From UBA4742 sp002403895 (GTDB taxonomy: Bacteria > Actinomycetota > Acidimicrobiia > Acidimicrobiales > Acidimicrobilacustridaceae): a DNA stretch of 18,058 bases. Location: the NCBI GenBank assembly GCA_036823295.1, contig DAISGD010000063.1, forward strand, positions 1 to 18,058, read 5' to 3'. Both the position numbers and the translations under genes were made by a program. Positions 1 through 11,535 of the stretch are shown piece after piece; the stretch's first letter is position 1; each line of letters starts with the position of its first letter. The notes under the pieces were generated by a model. The model was not told where the DNA came from. It saw only the letters and a list, made by a program, of their open reading frames with translations, and searched no databases.

Positions 1-43
1 CATTCGCATGAGGCTTGTTCCGCTCAAACTTCTCTCTGGCCAT
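1..43 (-). CDS. tuf: Elongation factor Tu, N-terminal fragment (downstream tuf copy)
   Basis: Only the first 14 codons lie in the window; they read MAREKFERNKPHAN, the usual beginning of actinobacterial EF-Tu, the GTPase that delivers aminoacyl-tRNA to the ribosome. The ATG at 41-43 is preceded by a good ribosome binding site (AGGAGA, about 7 nt upstream). The gene follows fusA by 52 bp, the standard str-operon order rpsL-rpsG-fusA-tuf, so it is probably co-transcribed with them. A second tuf ends at the right edge of the window, so this is one of two copies. The two visible fragments come from opposite ends of the protein, so their similarity cannot be judged here. Confidence 0.93.
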   Translation of the reverse strand, partial: MAREKFERNKPHAN

Positions 44-95
44 AACGATCTCTCCTGGAACCTTTCAGTGAACTGCGAATGACGAGGGGGGACGG

Positions 96-2180
96 CTACT
101 CGCCGCGGACCCGGGTGACGATCTCTTCCTGCACGTTTGACGGCATCTGCTGATACGAATCGAACTGCATCGTGTAGGTGGCGCGACCCGAAGTGCGCGA
201 ACGCAGGTCGGTAGCGTAGCCGAACATGTCGGACAGGGGCACCTGGGCGTTGATGACCTGGCTGTTGCCCCGCTGCTCCATCCCGCCGAGCTTGCCGCGG
301 CGGCTGGACAGGTCACCCATGACGTCGCCCATGTAGTCGTCGGGGGTGACGACCTCGACCTTCATGATGGGTTCGAGCAGGATCGGCTTGGCCTTGCGGG
401 CCGCCTCCTTGAACGCCATGGTGCCGGCGATCTTGAACGCCATCTCGGACGAGTCGACGTCGTGGTACTTGCCGTCGGTGAGCGTGGCCCGGACGTCGAC
501 CGTGGGGTAGCCCGCCAGCACGCCAGCGGTCATGGCGTCCTGGATCCCGGCGTCGACCGACGGGATGTACTCCTTGGGGATCTTGCCGCCGCTGATGGCG
601 TCGACGAACTCGTAGCCCCCGCCCGCACCCGTGTTTTCGATCGAGATGGTCACCTCGGCGTACTGACCCGAGCCACCCGTCTGCTTCTTGTGGGTGTAGG
701 TGCTCTTCACGACCTTCTGGCTGATCGTCTCGCGATAGGCCACCTGGGGCTTGCCCACCGTGGCGTCGACCCGGAACTCACGGAGCATGCGGTCCACCAG
801 CACCTCGAGGTGCAACTCGCCCATGCCGGAGATGATCGTCTGGCCGGTCTCCTCGTCACTGCGAACCTGGAAGGTCGGGTCTTCCTCGGAAAGCGAGAAG
901 AGCGCTTTGGACATCTTGTCCTGGTCGGCCTTGGTCTTGGGCTCGACGGCGACGTGGATCACCGGCTCGGGGAACTCCAGCTCCTCGAGCACGATCGGGG
1001 CCTCGATGGCGCACAGTGTGTCGCCGGTCTTGGTGTTCTTGAGGCCAATGCCAGCCACGATGTCACCGGCGAACACGCCGTCGCGGTCCTGCTGGTGGTT
1101 GGCGTGCATCTCGAGCACGCGGCCGAGGCGCTCCTTGTTGCCGGTGCGGCTGTTGTAGACCTGCGAACCCTTGGGCATCTGGCCGCTGTACACCCGGAAG
1201 TAGACGAGCTTGCCGACATCGGGAGCCGTCATGATCTTGAACGCCAGGGCGGAGAACGGCTCGTTGTCCTCGGCCTTGCGCTCGAGTGTCTCGTCGCCCT
1301 TGAGGTTCATGCCCTGGGTGGGCGGCAGGTCGATCGGCGAGGGCAGGTAGTCGACGATGGCGTCGAGGAGCGGCTGCACCCCCTTGTTCTTGAACGCGCT
1401 GCCGTTGAGGATCGGCACGACCTCGTTGGCGATGGTCGAGCGGCGGATAGCGACGCGGAGCTCGTCGGCCGTGACCTCCTCCTCGCCAACGAACTTCTCG
1501 AGGATGCCCTCGTCGAAGTTGGCCAGGGTTTCGACCAGCTCGGCGCGATACTGCCGGGCCTGGTCCACGAGATCAGCGGGGACGTCTTGAACGGCCCACT
1601 TGGCACCGAGGTCCTCGTCTTCCCACACCAACGCCTGCATGGTGAGCAGGTCGACGACGCCTTTGTAGTGACCCTCGGCCCCGATGGGCAGCTGGATCAC
1701 GGCAGTGGTGCAGTCGAGGCGGTCCCGGATGCTGTCGAGCGCCTTGAAAAAGTCGGCGCCGAGTCGGTCCATCTTGTTGACGAAGCACATGCGCGGCACG
1801 CCGTATTTGTTGGCCTGGCGCCAGACGTTCTCGGTCTGCGGCTCGACGCCGGCGACACCGTCGAACACGGCCACGGCGCCGTCGAGCACGCGCAGCGAGC
1901 GCTCGACCTCGACGGTGAAGTCGACATGGCCGGGAGTGTCGATGATGTTGATCCGGTGGTCGTTCCACATGCACGTGGTGGCCGCCGAGGTGATGGTGAT
2001 GCCCCGCTCCTGCTCCTGGATCATCCAGTCCATGGTGGCCGCGCCCTCATGCACCTCGCCGATCTTGTAGTTCCGGCCGGTGTAATAGAGGATCCGTTCG
2101 GTGGTGGTGGTCTTCCCGGCATCGATGTGGGCCATGATGCCGATATTGCGGGTGCGCTCGAGGGGGTGGGTCCTGGCCAT
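96..2180 (-). CDS. fusA: Elongation factor G
   Basis: A 694-residue translational GTPase that drives tRNA-mRNA translocation and, with RRF, ribosome recycling in the cytoplasm. The GTPase motifs are all present: P-loop AHIDAGKT at residues 17-24, RGITI at 59-63 (G2), DTPGH at 81-85 (G3) and NKMD at 135-138 (G4). The rest matches domains II-V of ordinary EF-G, and the length is normal for the family. The ATG start gives the expected MARTHPLERTRNIGI beginning; the Shine-Dalgarno sequence is weak (AGAGAA). It lies 184 bp downstream of rpsG and 52 bp upstream of tuf. No fusidic-acid-related abnormality was looked for in detail, and nothing in the motifs is odd. Confidence 0.98.
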   Translation of the reverse strand: MARTHPLERTRNIGIMAHIDAGKTTTTERILYYTGRNYKIGEVHEGAATMDWMIQEQERGITITSAATTCMWNDHRINIIDTPGHVDFTVEVERSLRVLDGAVAVFDGVAGVEPQTENVWRQANKYGVPRMCFVNKMDRLGADFFKALDSIRDRLDCTTAVIQLPIGAEGHYKGVVDLLTMQALVWEDEDLGAKWAVQDVPADLVDQARQYRAELVETLANFDEGILEKFVGEEEVTADELRVAIRRSTIANEVVPILNGSAFKNKGVQPLLDAIVDYLPSPIDLPPTQGMNLKGDETLERKAEDNEPFSALAFKIMTAPDVGKLVYFRVYSGQMPKGSQVYNSRTGNKERLGRVLEMHANHQQDRDGVFAGDIVAGIGLKNTKTGDTLCAIEAPIVLEELEFPEPVIHVAVEPKTKADQDKMSKALFSLSEEDPTFQVRSDEETGQTIISGMGELHLEVLVDRMLREFRVDATVGKPQVAYRETISQKVVKSTYTHKKQTGGSGQYAEVTISIENTGAGGGYEFVDAISGGKIPKEYIPSVDAGIQDAMTAGVLAGYPTVDVRATLTDGKYHDVDSSEMAFKIAGTMAFKEAARKAKPILLEPIMKVEVVTPDDYMGDVMGDLSSRRGKLGGMEQRGNSQVINAQVPLSDMFGYATDLRSRTSGRATYTMQFDSYQQMPSNVQEEIVTRVRGE

Positions 2181-2364
2181 CGTTCTCTATCTCTCGTGTA
2201 CTCGGGGGTGCGAGCCGGGTCGGCTCTTAGGCGTAGATGCGGATCGGGTCGGAGGTAGGGCGCTCGGGGCGGGGCCGGTGCAATGGCTTGTTCACCACGG
2301 GCCCGGGCGATCGGAACTTGGTCGGTGCGAGCGGCGAATCGGCTCACTACCCGTCCGGGCGGGC

Positions 2365-2835
2365 CTACCAGCGGTAGTGGGCGAAGGCCTTGTTCGACTC
2401 AGCCATCTTGTGGACATCCTCACGGCGCTTCACGGAGGCACCAACGCCATTGGAGGCATCCATCAGCTCGTTGGCGAGACGTTCGGCCATCGTCTTTTCG
2501 CGGCGTTGGCGCGAGTACCCGACCATCCAGCGAATGGCCAGGGTGTTGGCCCGGCGGGGGCGAACCTCCACCGGCACCTGGTAGGTCGCGCCACCGACGC
2601 GGCGGCTCTTGACCTCGAGTTGGGGCTTGATGTTGTCGATGGCCCGCTTGAGGGTGGAGATGGGCTCGGTGCCCGTCTTCTCCTCGATGATGGCGAGGGC
2701 CTGGTAGACGATGCGCTCAGCAGTGGAGCGCTTGCCCCTCTGGAGCACCTTGTTGACCACCTGCGTGACGACGACCGACCGGTAGATCGGGTCAGGCATC
2801 AATTCACGACGGGGAGCGGGACCCTTACGAGGCAC
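2365..2835 (-). CDS. rpsG: 30S ribosomal protein S7
   Basis: A 156-residue primary 16S rRNA-binding protein that nucleates the 30S head. The sequence contains the conserved MPDPIYRSVVVTQVVNKVLQ region and ends with KAFAHYRW. I chose the GTG start at 2833-2835, which gives MPRKGPAPRRE and the family's normal length; the reading frame remains open further upstream but runs into rpsL. An AAGGAG ribosome binding site lies inside the last codons of rpsL, and only one base separates the rpsL stop from this start, so the two are surely translationally linked. In E. coli, S7 represses str-operon translation; whether this holds here cannot be seen. Confidence 0.97.
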   Translation of the reverse strand: MPRKGPAPRRELMPDPIYRSVVVTQVVNKVLQRGKRSTAERIVYQALAIIEEKTGTEPISTLKRAIDNIKPQLEVKSRRVGGATYQVPVEVRPRRANTLAIRWMVGYSRQRREKTMAERLANELMDASNGVGASVKRREDVHKMAESNKAFAHYRW

Positions 2836-2836
2836 G

Positions 2837-3208
2837 TCAGCTCTCCTTCTTGGCGCCGTAGCGACTACGGGCCTGCTTGCGATCGCGCACACCGGAGGTG
2901 TCGAGCGTGCCGCGGATGATCTTGTAGCGCACACCAGGGAGATCCTTCACACGACCACCACGGACCAGCACGATCGAGTGCTCTTGGAGGTTGTGGCCCT
3001 CCCCGGGGATGTAGGCGGTGACCTCCATGCCACTGGTCAGCCGAACACGGGCCACCTTGCGCAGAGCGGAGTTCGGTTTCTTGGGAGTGGTGGTGTAGAC
3101 GCGAGTGCACACACCCCGACGCTGGGGGGCGCCCTTGAGAGCCGGAGTCTTACCTTTCGCCGGCTTCGAGACGCGGCCCTTGCGGACCAACTGCTGGATG
3201 GTGGGCAC
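2837..3208 (-). CDS. rpsL: 30S ribosomal protein S12
   Basis: A 123-residue protein of the decoding centre. The start is a GTG at 3206-3208 with an AAAGGT ribosome binding site 7 nt upstream, giving the canonical MPTIQQLVRKGR beginning and the family's usual length; an in-frame ATG further upstream (3277) has no such support and would add 23 non-conserved residues. The TPKKPNSALRKVARVRL and GRVKDLPGVRY segments are intact. Lysines at positions 43 and 88, where streptomycin-resistance substitutions usually occur, are both the sensitive lysine. It is the first gene of the str unit rpsL-rpsG-fusA-tuf and follows a 472-bp intergenic region holding a candidate promoter. Confidence 0.97.
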   Translation of the reverse strand: MPTIQQLVRKGRVSKPAKGKTPALKGAPQRRGVCTRVYTTTPKKPNSALRKVARVRLTSGMEVTAYIPGEGHNLQEHSIVLVRGGRVKDLPGVRYKIIRGTLDTSGVRDRKQARSRYGAKKES

Positions 3209-3276
3209 AGAGAAACCTTTCGTGGTACTGCTCAACGATGACAACCCGCTCGCAGACGCGAGAGAGCCGGAGGTCA

Positions 3277-3306
3277 ATGGTATGGGGGAAGAACAAGGCG
3301 GGGCAA
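3277..3306 (-). promoter_or_regulatory. Candidate promoter of the rpsL-rpsG-fusA-tuf unit
   Basis: On the minus strand a TTGCCC -35 box (3301-3306) is followed, after 18 nt, by a TACCAT -10 box (3277-3282), matching the TANNNT pattern of actinobacterial housekeeping promoters. Transcription would start near 3270, leaving a leader of about 60 nt before the rpsL GTG. It sits downstream of the hairpin that follows rpoC, as expected for an independent str promoter. Identified by eye only. Confidence 0.4.
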
Positions 3307-3619
3307 ACCCTGTCCTTACGCGATCAAGCGACGGGTTCAGGATACCGGGCTCGGCGCGGCGTGCGACCCCGAAGGACGGCAGCCACCCGTTCCGGAACGC
3401 GGACGTTCACGAGCGCGAGCACCAACACGATGCCCAGGCTGTCCCATCCCCCGATGCTGCGCCCGATACCGACAAAGGGCAGGTCGAGGTTGCGTTGGAT
3501 GCCCCCGCCCGTCGACGCGCCGAGGCGAGCCGTCGTCGACGCCGCCCTGCATGTCGTGACCCACCGGGCTGCCGAACCGCACCGGCGCAGGCTCACGCCG
3601 GAGCAGCCGGATCGTAACG

Positions 3620-3652
3620 CCGAAGGCCCCTGACGGAACCAGGGGCCTTCGG
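3620..3652 (-). terminator. Strong hairpin after rpoC, probable terminator
   Basis: A perfect 13-bp inverted repeat (CCGAAGGCCCCTG and its complement, arms 3620-3632 and 3640-3652) with a 7-nt loop, starting 28 bp past the rpoC stop. No run of U follows on the minus strand, so it resembles the U-poor hairpins often found at actinobacterial transcript ends rather than a classical intrinsic terminator. It could instead be a 3'-end processing or stabilising structure. Confidence 0.65.
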
Positions 3653-3680
3653 TGACGAACGTGGATGAAGTCCGGATGAC

Positions 3681-6600
3681 TCAGCTGGCGGCGTCGCCGC
3701 TGGTCGGCAGATCGATGACCTGCGCGTCCGACAACTCGGACCCCACCTCGGCTTGGTCACCGGCACCGGCCGCCAGGTCGGAGCGACCAGCCAGCCATTC
3801 GGCCAGGTCCTGCTCCTCGTCGGCCGATGAGTAGAACTCCATCGGCTGGTAGTCGGGAGCCGAGGTGACGATGTCGCGGTAGGTGGCCATCCCGGTGCCG
3901 GCGGGGATGAGCTTGCCGATGATGATGTTCTCCTTGAGCCCGACCAGCGAGTCGCTACGTGACTCGATGGCCGCCTCGGTGAGCACCCGGGTGGTCTCCT
4001 GGAACGACGCCGCCGACAGCCACGAGTCCGTGGCCAGCGATGCCTTGGTGATACCCATGAGCTCGGGTCGCCCTTCGGCCGGAGTGCGACCTTCCTGCAC
4101 CAGCGCCCGGTTGGTATCGGTGTACACCTTCTGGTCGACCCGCTCCCCCGGCAGGAAGGCGGAATCGCCTGGTTCCTGCACAGCGATGCGGCGCGTCATC
4201 TGACGCACGATCAACTCGATGTGCTTGTCGTGGATGGGCACGCCTTGGTCCCGGTAGACCTTCTGGACTTCGATGACCAGGTACTGCTGGGTCTCGCGGA
4301 TGCCCTTGATCTCCAGGAGCTCTTTCGGGTCCCGGGGGCCCTCGACGATCGGGTCACCGGCTTGGATCTCCTGACCGTCGGTGATCTCCAGGCGAGCGAG
4401 GCTGGGCACCGTGTAACTCTCCTCGGTGCCGTCGTCGGCGACCACCGTCACCACCCGACCCTTGCCCTCGTCATCGGCGATGCGCACCACCCCAGACAGT
4501 CGGCTGAGCGTGGCCTTGCCCTTAGGGCTCCGGGCCTCGAACAGCTCGACGACGCGGGGAAGACCACCGGCGATGTCGCCGGCGCCGGCGATACCGCCGG
4601 TGTGGAACGTCCGCATGGTGAGCTGGGTACCCGGCTCACCGATGGACTGGGCGGCGATGACGCCGACCGCCTCGCCGGTCTCGATGGTCTTGTTGGTGGC
4701 CAGCGAGAGGCCGTAGCTGGCCGCGGAGATGCCGACGTCGGAATCGTCGGTCAGCGGCGACAGCACCCGGACCCGGGTCACGCCCGGATCGTCGCGCAGC
4801 AGCTCCAGCTCCTCTTCGTGCACGGTCGACCCCTTGGCCAGGACCTTGCCACCCGACAGCTTCACGTCGTCGGCCAGGACCCGGCTGTAGAGCCGGTTCT
4901 CCAGGTACGTTCGGCGACCCGGCTGGTCGGGACCGACCTCTTCGATCCAGATGCCGCGCACCGCACGGGGCTTGCCGTCGGGACCCGGGGCGAAGGGGTC
5001 CTCCTCGTTGATGATCAGCTCCTGGGCCACGTCGACCAGACGACGGGTGAGGTAGCCGGAATCGGCGGTGCGCAGGGCCGTGTCGACCAGGCCCTTCCGG
5101 GCGCCAGGCGTGGCGATGAAGTACTCCAACATCGTCAGGCCCTCACGGAAGTTGCTCTTGATCGGGCGGGGGATCATGTCGCCGCGGGGGTTGGCCACCA
5201 GGCCGCGCATGCCGGCGATCTGGCGAACCTGCATCATGTTCCCTCGGGCGCCCGAACCAACCATCATGTCGATGGGGTTGAACTGCTGGGCCTTGAGGGA
5301 TTCCTCCATCTTGACCCGCACCTCATCGGTGGCGTTCGTCCAGATCTCGACTTCCTTCTGGCGACGCTCGCCGTCGGTGATGATGCCCCGACGGAACTGG
5401 CTCTCGACCTTGTCGGCTTCCTTCTCGTGACGGTCCAGGATCTCGGCCTTTTCGGGCGGCGTCTGGACATCGTCGATGGAGACCGTGAGGCCGGACGTGG
5501 TGGCGAAGCGGAAGCAGAGGTTCTTGATGGCGTCGAGGCTGGCGGCCACCTCGGCCTTGTCATATTCATCGGCCAGGGTGTCGACCAGCACACCCATCTG
5601 CCGCTTGGTCACCCGCTCGTTGATGAAGACGAACCGAGCGGGCAGAGCAGTGTCGAAGAAGACCCGACCAACGGTGGTCTTGTGGTAGGTGGCCGCCGAG
5701 CCGTTGGCCGGCGTGGCCACCAGCTTGGGATGACGGAACTCGATCTCCGCGTGGAGCGAGACGTCCCCGGCCTCGTAAGCCCGCTCTAGCTCGTGCAGGT
5801 GGCGGAACACCCGACCTTCGCCGAGGTCACCCACCACCTTCTCGGTGAGGTAGGCGGCGCCGATGATCATGTCCTGGGTCGGGGTGACCAGCGGCCGGCC
5901 GTCGGCCGGGCTGAGCACGTTGTTGGCCGACAGCATCAGCACCCGGCTCTCGGCCTGGGCTTCTGCCGACAACGGCAGGTGCACGGCCATCTGATCGCCG
6001 TCGAAATCGGCGTTGAAGGCGTGGCAGACCAGCGGGTGGATCTGGATGGCCTTGCCATCGACCAGAACCGGCTCGAAGGCCTGGATGCCCAACCGGTGCA
6101 ACGTGGGGGCCCGGTTCAAGAGCACGGGGTGCTCCTTGATGACCTCTTCGAGCACGTCCCAGACCTGCGGGCGGCGGCGTTCGACCATCCGCTTGGCGGA
6201 CTTGATGTTCTGGGCCAGCTCGGCGTCGACCAGCTTCTTCATGACGAACGGCTTGAACAGCTCGAGAGCCATGAGCTTGGGCAGACCGCACTGGTGGAGC
6301 TTGAGCGTCGGGCCGACCACGATGACCGAACGGCCGGAGTAGTCGACGCGCTTGCCCAACAGGTTCTGGCGGAACCGGCCCTGCTTGCCCTTGAGCATGT
6401 CCGACAGCGACTTGAGCGGGCGGTTGCCCGGGCCGGTGACGGGACGGCCGCGACGGCCGTTGTCGAACAGCGCGTCCACGGCCTCTTGCAGCATGCGCTT
6501 TTCGTTGTTCACGATGATCTCGGGGGCACCGAGATCGAGCAGTCGCTTCAGCCGGTTGTTGCGGTTGATCACCCGGCGGTAGAGGTCGTTGAGGTCGGAG

Positions 6601-7667
6601 GTGGCGAAGCGGCCACCGTCGAGCTGGACCATCGGGCGCAGTTCCGGTGGGATCACCGGCACCACGTCGAGGATCATGGCTCGGGGGTCGTTCACCCGAC
6701 GGCCGTGGTCGTCACGGCGGTTGAAGGCCGAAACGATCTTGAGGCGCTTGATGGCCTTCTGCTTGCGCTGGGCCGACAACGGGCGCTGCCCCTCCTGCGG
6801 GTCGATGGCGGCGCGGAGCTTCACCTCCTCCTCGTCGAAGTCGATGCGCTCGATGAGACGGGCCAGGGCATCCGCGCCCATGCCCCCCTCGAAGTAGTCG
6901 CCGTAGCGGTCCTCAAGCTCGCGCCACAGCATCTCGTCTTCGATGATCTTGCGGGCGAAGAGGTCCTTGAACTCGTCGAAGGCGCGCTGCAGGACGTCGA
7001 TCTCGAGGTCGAACTGCTCGCGGAGCAGGGTGATGTCCTTTTCCGAAGCGCGCTGACGGGCCTTGATCTCGGAATCCTTGGCCCCCTCTTTCTCGAGATC
7101 CTCGACTTCCTTCTCGAGCTCCTCGAAGCGCTTGGCAATCGCCAGCTCGCGTTCCTTCTCGATGGCGTCGCGTTCGCCGATCATCTCGGCTTCGAGGTTG
7201 GGGAGCTCGTCGTGGCGACGCTCCTCGTCGACCCAGACCACCAGGTTGGCGGCGAAGTAGATGACCTTCTCGAGCTGCTTGGCCTTGAGCTCCTCGCGGA
7301 CCTCAGTGCCCATCAGCAGGTAGGCCAGCCACGAACGGGTGCCGCGCAGATACCAGATGTGGACGACGGGCGCGGCCAGCTCGATGTGGCCCATCCGCTC
7401 GCGGCGGACCTTGGAGCGGGTCACCTCGACGCCGCAGCGCTCACAGATGATCCCCTTGAAGCGGACGCGCTTGTACTTGCCGCAGTAGCACTCCCAGTCC
7501 TTGGTCGGACCGAAGATCTTCTCGCAGAAGAGGCCGTCCTTCTCGGGCTTGAGCGTGCGGTAGTTGATGGTCTCCGGCTTCTTGACTTCACCGTTGGACC
7601 ACATACGGATCGAGTCGGCCGTGGCCAGACCGATACGAAGCTGATCGAAGTTGTTGACGTCGAGCAT
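3681..7667 (-). CDS. rpoC: DNA-directed RNA polymerase subunit beta'
   Basis: A 1328-residue catalytic subunit of RNA polymerase. The first zinc site is intact (C60, C62, C75, C78). A highly charged coiled-coil stretch at about residues 145-235 matches the lineage-specific insertion of actinobacterial beta'. The catalytic NADFDGDQM motif lies at 552-560, with Asp 554, 556 and 558 binding Mg. The bridge helix (GARKGLVDTALRTADSGYLT) and trigger loop (AVGVIAAQSIGEPGTQLTMR) are normal. The second zinc site is not: the expected four cysteines are replaced (Pro 891 region, Asp 974, Ser 981, Ser 984), while the flanking SYGLSLAT and GEAVG segments align well. The ATG at 7665-7667 gives the standard MLDVNNFDQLRIGLA start, has an AGAGGGG ribosome binding site 8 nt upstream, and lies 4 bp after the rpoB stop. 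The carboxy terminus carries an acidic tail of about 50 residues. Confidence 0.98.
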   Translation of the reverse strand: MLDVNNFDQLRIGLATADSIRMWSNGEVKKPETINYRTLKPEKDGLFCEKIFGPTKDWECYCGKYKRVRFKGIICERCGVEVTRSKVRRERMGHIELAAPVVHIWYLRGTRSWLAYLLMGTEVREELKAKQLEKVIYFAANLVVWVDEERRHDELPNLEAEMIGERDAIEKERELAIAKRFEELEKEVEDLEKEGAKDSEIKARQRASEKDITLLREQFDLEIDVLQRAFDEFKDLFARKIIEDEMLWRELEDRYGDYFEGGMGADALARLIERIDFDEEEVKLRAAIDPQEGQRPLSAQRKQKAIKRLKIVSAFNRRDDHGRRVNDPRAMILDVVPVIPPELRPMVQLDGGRFATSDLNDLYRRVINRNNRLKRLLDLGAPEIIVNNEKRMLQEAVDALFDNGRRGRPVTGPGNRPLKSLSDMLKGKQGRFRQNLLGKRVDYSGRSVIVVGPTLKLHQCGLPKLMALELFKPFVMKKLVDAELAQNIKSAKRMVERRRPQVWDVLEEVIKEHPVLLNRAPTLHRLGIQAFEPVLVDGKAIQIHPLVCHAFNADFDGDQMAVHLPLSAEAQAESRVLMLSANNVLSPADGRPLVTPTQDMIIGAAYLTEKVVGDLGEGRVFRHLHELERAYEAGDVSLHAEIEFRHPKLVATPANGSAATYHKTTVGRVFFDTALPARFVFINERVTKRQMGVLVDTLADEYDKAEVAASLDAIKNLCFRFATTSGLTVSIDDVQTPPEKAEILDRHEKEADKVESQFRRGIITDGERRQKEVEIWTNATDEVRVKMEESLKAQQFNPIDMMVGSGARGNMMQVRQIAGMRGLVANPRGDMIPRPIKSNFREGLTMLEYFIATPGARKGLVDTALRTADSGYLTRRLVDVAQELIINEEDPFAPGPDGKPRAVRGIWIEEVGPDQPGRRTYLENRLYSRVLADDVKLSGGKVLAKGSTVHEEELELLRDDPGVTRVRVLSPLTDDSDVGISAASYGLSLATNKTIETGEAVGVIAAQSIGEPGTQLTMRTFHTGGIAGAGDIAGGLPRVVELFEARSPKGKATLSRLSGVVRIADDEGKGRVVTVVADDGTEESYTVPSLARLEITDGQEIQAGDPIVEGPRDPKELLEIKGIRETQQYLVIEVQKVYRDQGVPIHDKHIELIVRQMTRRIAVQEPGDSAFLPGERVDQKVYTDTNRALVQEGRTPAEGRPELMGITKASLATDSWLSAASFQETTRVLTEAAIESRSDSLVGLKENIIIGKLIPAGTGMATYRDIVTSAPDYQPMEFYSSADEEQDLAEWLAGRSDLAAGAGDQAEVGSELSDAQVIDLPTSGDAAS

Positions 7668-7671
7668 GCTG

Positions 7672-11265
<3,594 letters not shown>

Positions 11266-11379
11266 GGATTACCCCTCAGAGAAGAGCGGACGGCGGTGGT
11301 GACGCGGCATCCGTGCCCGGGCGCGCAGGGTCGCCAAAGAAAATTCAGCGACAGCGGGACGGGCGTGCACGGCAGAACA

Positions 11380-11408
11380 ATGCTAGGCGGGCACGCGTTG
11401 AAGAGCAA
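11380..11408 (-). promoter_or_regulatory. Candidate proximal rpoB promoter
   Basis: On the minus strand TTGCTC (11403-11408) and TAGCAT (11380-11385) are separated by exactly 17 nt, a good housekeeping-type promoter with a TANNNT -10 box. The transcript would start near 11373, about 108 nt before the rpoB start codon. The region is free of genes. Found by eye. Confidence 0.5.
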
Positions 11409-11478
11409 CCCGAGGATATTCATCAATCGGGCGCTGCCCCGGGGGATCAACCATTTCTGCCCCGTGCAGGTTGCGGGC

Positions 11479-11507
11479 AGGGTAAGACGAACCGCTCCAT
11501 AGGTCAA
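11479..11507 (-). promoter_or_regulatory. Candidate distal rpoB promoter
   Basis: On the minus strand TTGACC (11502-11507) and TACCCT (11479-11484) are separated by 17 nt. This is the closest match to the -35 consensus among the promoters noted here. It lies just after the stop of the phosphatase-like gene and about 100 bp upstream of the proximal promoter, so rpoBC may be served by two tandem promoters. Found by eye. Confidence 0.55.
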
Positions 11508-11535
11508 GGCTTCCTGCTTCGCGGCCTGGGGAACG

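Larger units (their letters stand above)
3209..3680. other. Intergenic region between rpoC and rpsL
   Basis: This 472-bp stretch separates the rpoC stop from the rpsL start. It holds a strong hairpin next to rpoC (3620-3652) and a candidate str promoter (3277-3306). The middle contains only short overlapping reading frames in several frames and no convincing gene. One minus-strand frame (3324-3596, GTG start) has a short hydrophobic run, LGIVLVLALVNV, but no ribosome binding site and a low-complexity basic amino-terminal half, so I did not call it. Confidence 0.7.

Noticed and set aside
462..2258. Long plus-strand open frame opposite fusA (598 codons)
   Set aside because: It mirrors the well-supported fusA gene; long antisense frames are expected in GC-rich coding DNA, and its product is low-complexity with no recognisable domain.
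2181..2364. rpsG-fusA gap searched for a promoter or leader
   Set aside because: Best TTGCAC/TACCTC pair has a 20-nt spacer and no strong stem is present; nothing supportable.
3324..3596. Minus-strand 90-codon frame in the rpoC-rpsL gap with a short hydrophobic run
   Set aside because: GTG start without a ribosome binding site, amino-terminal half low-complexity and basic, and no family recognised; it cannot be told from chance.
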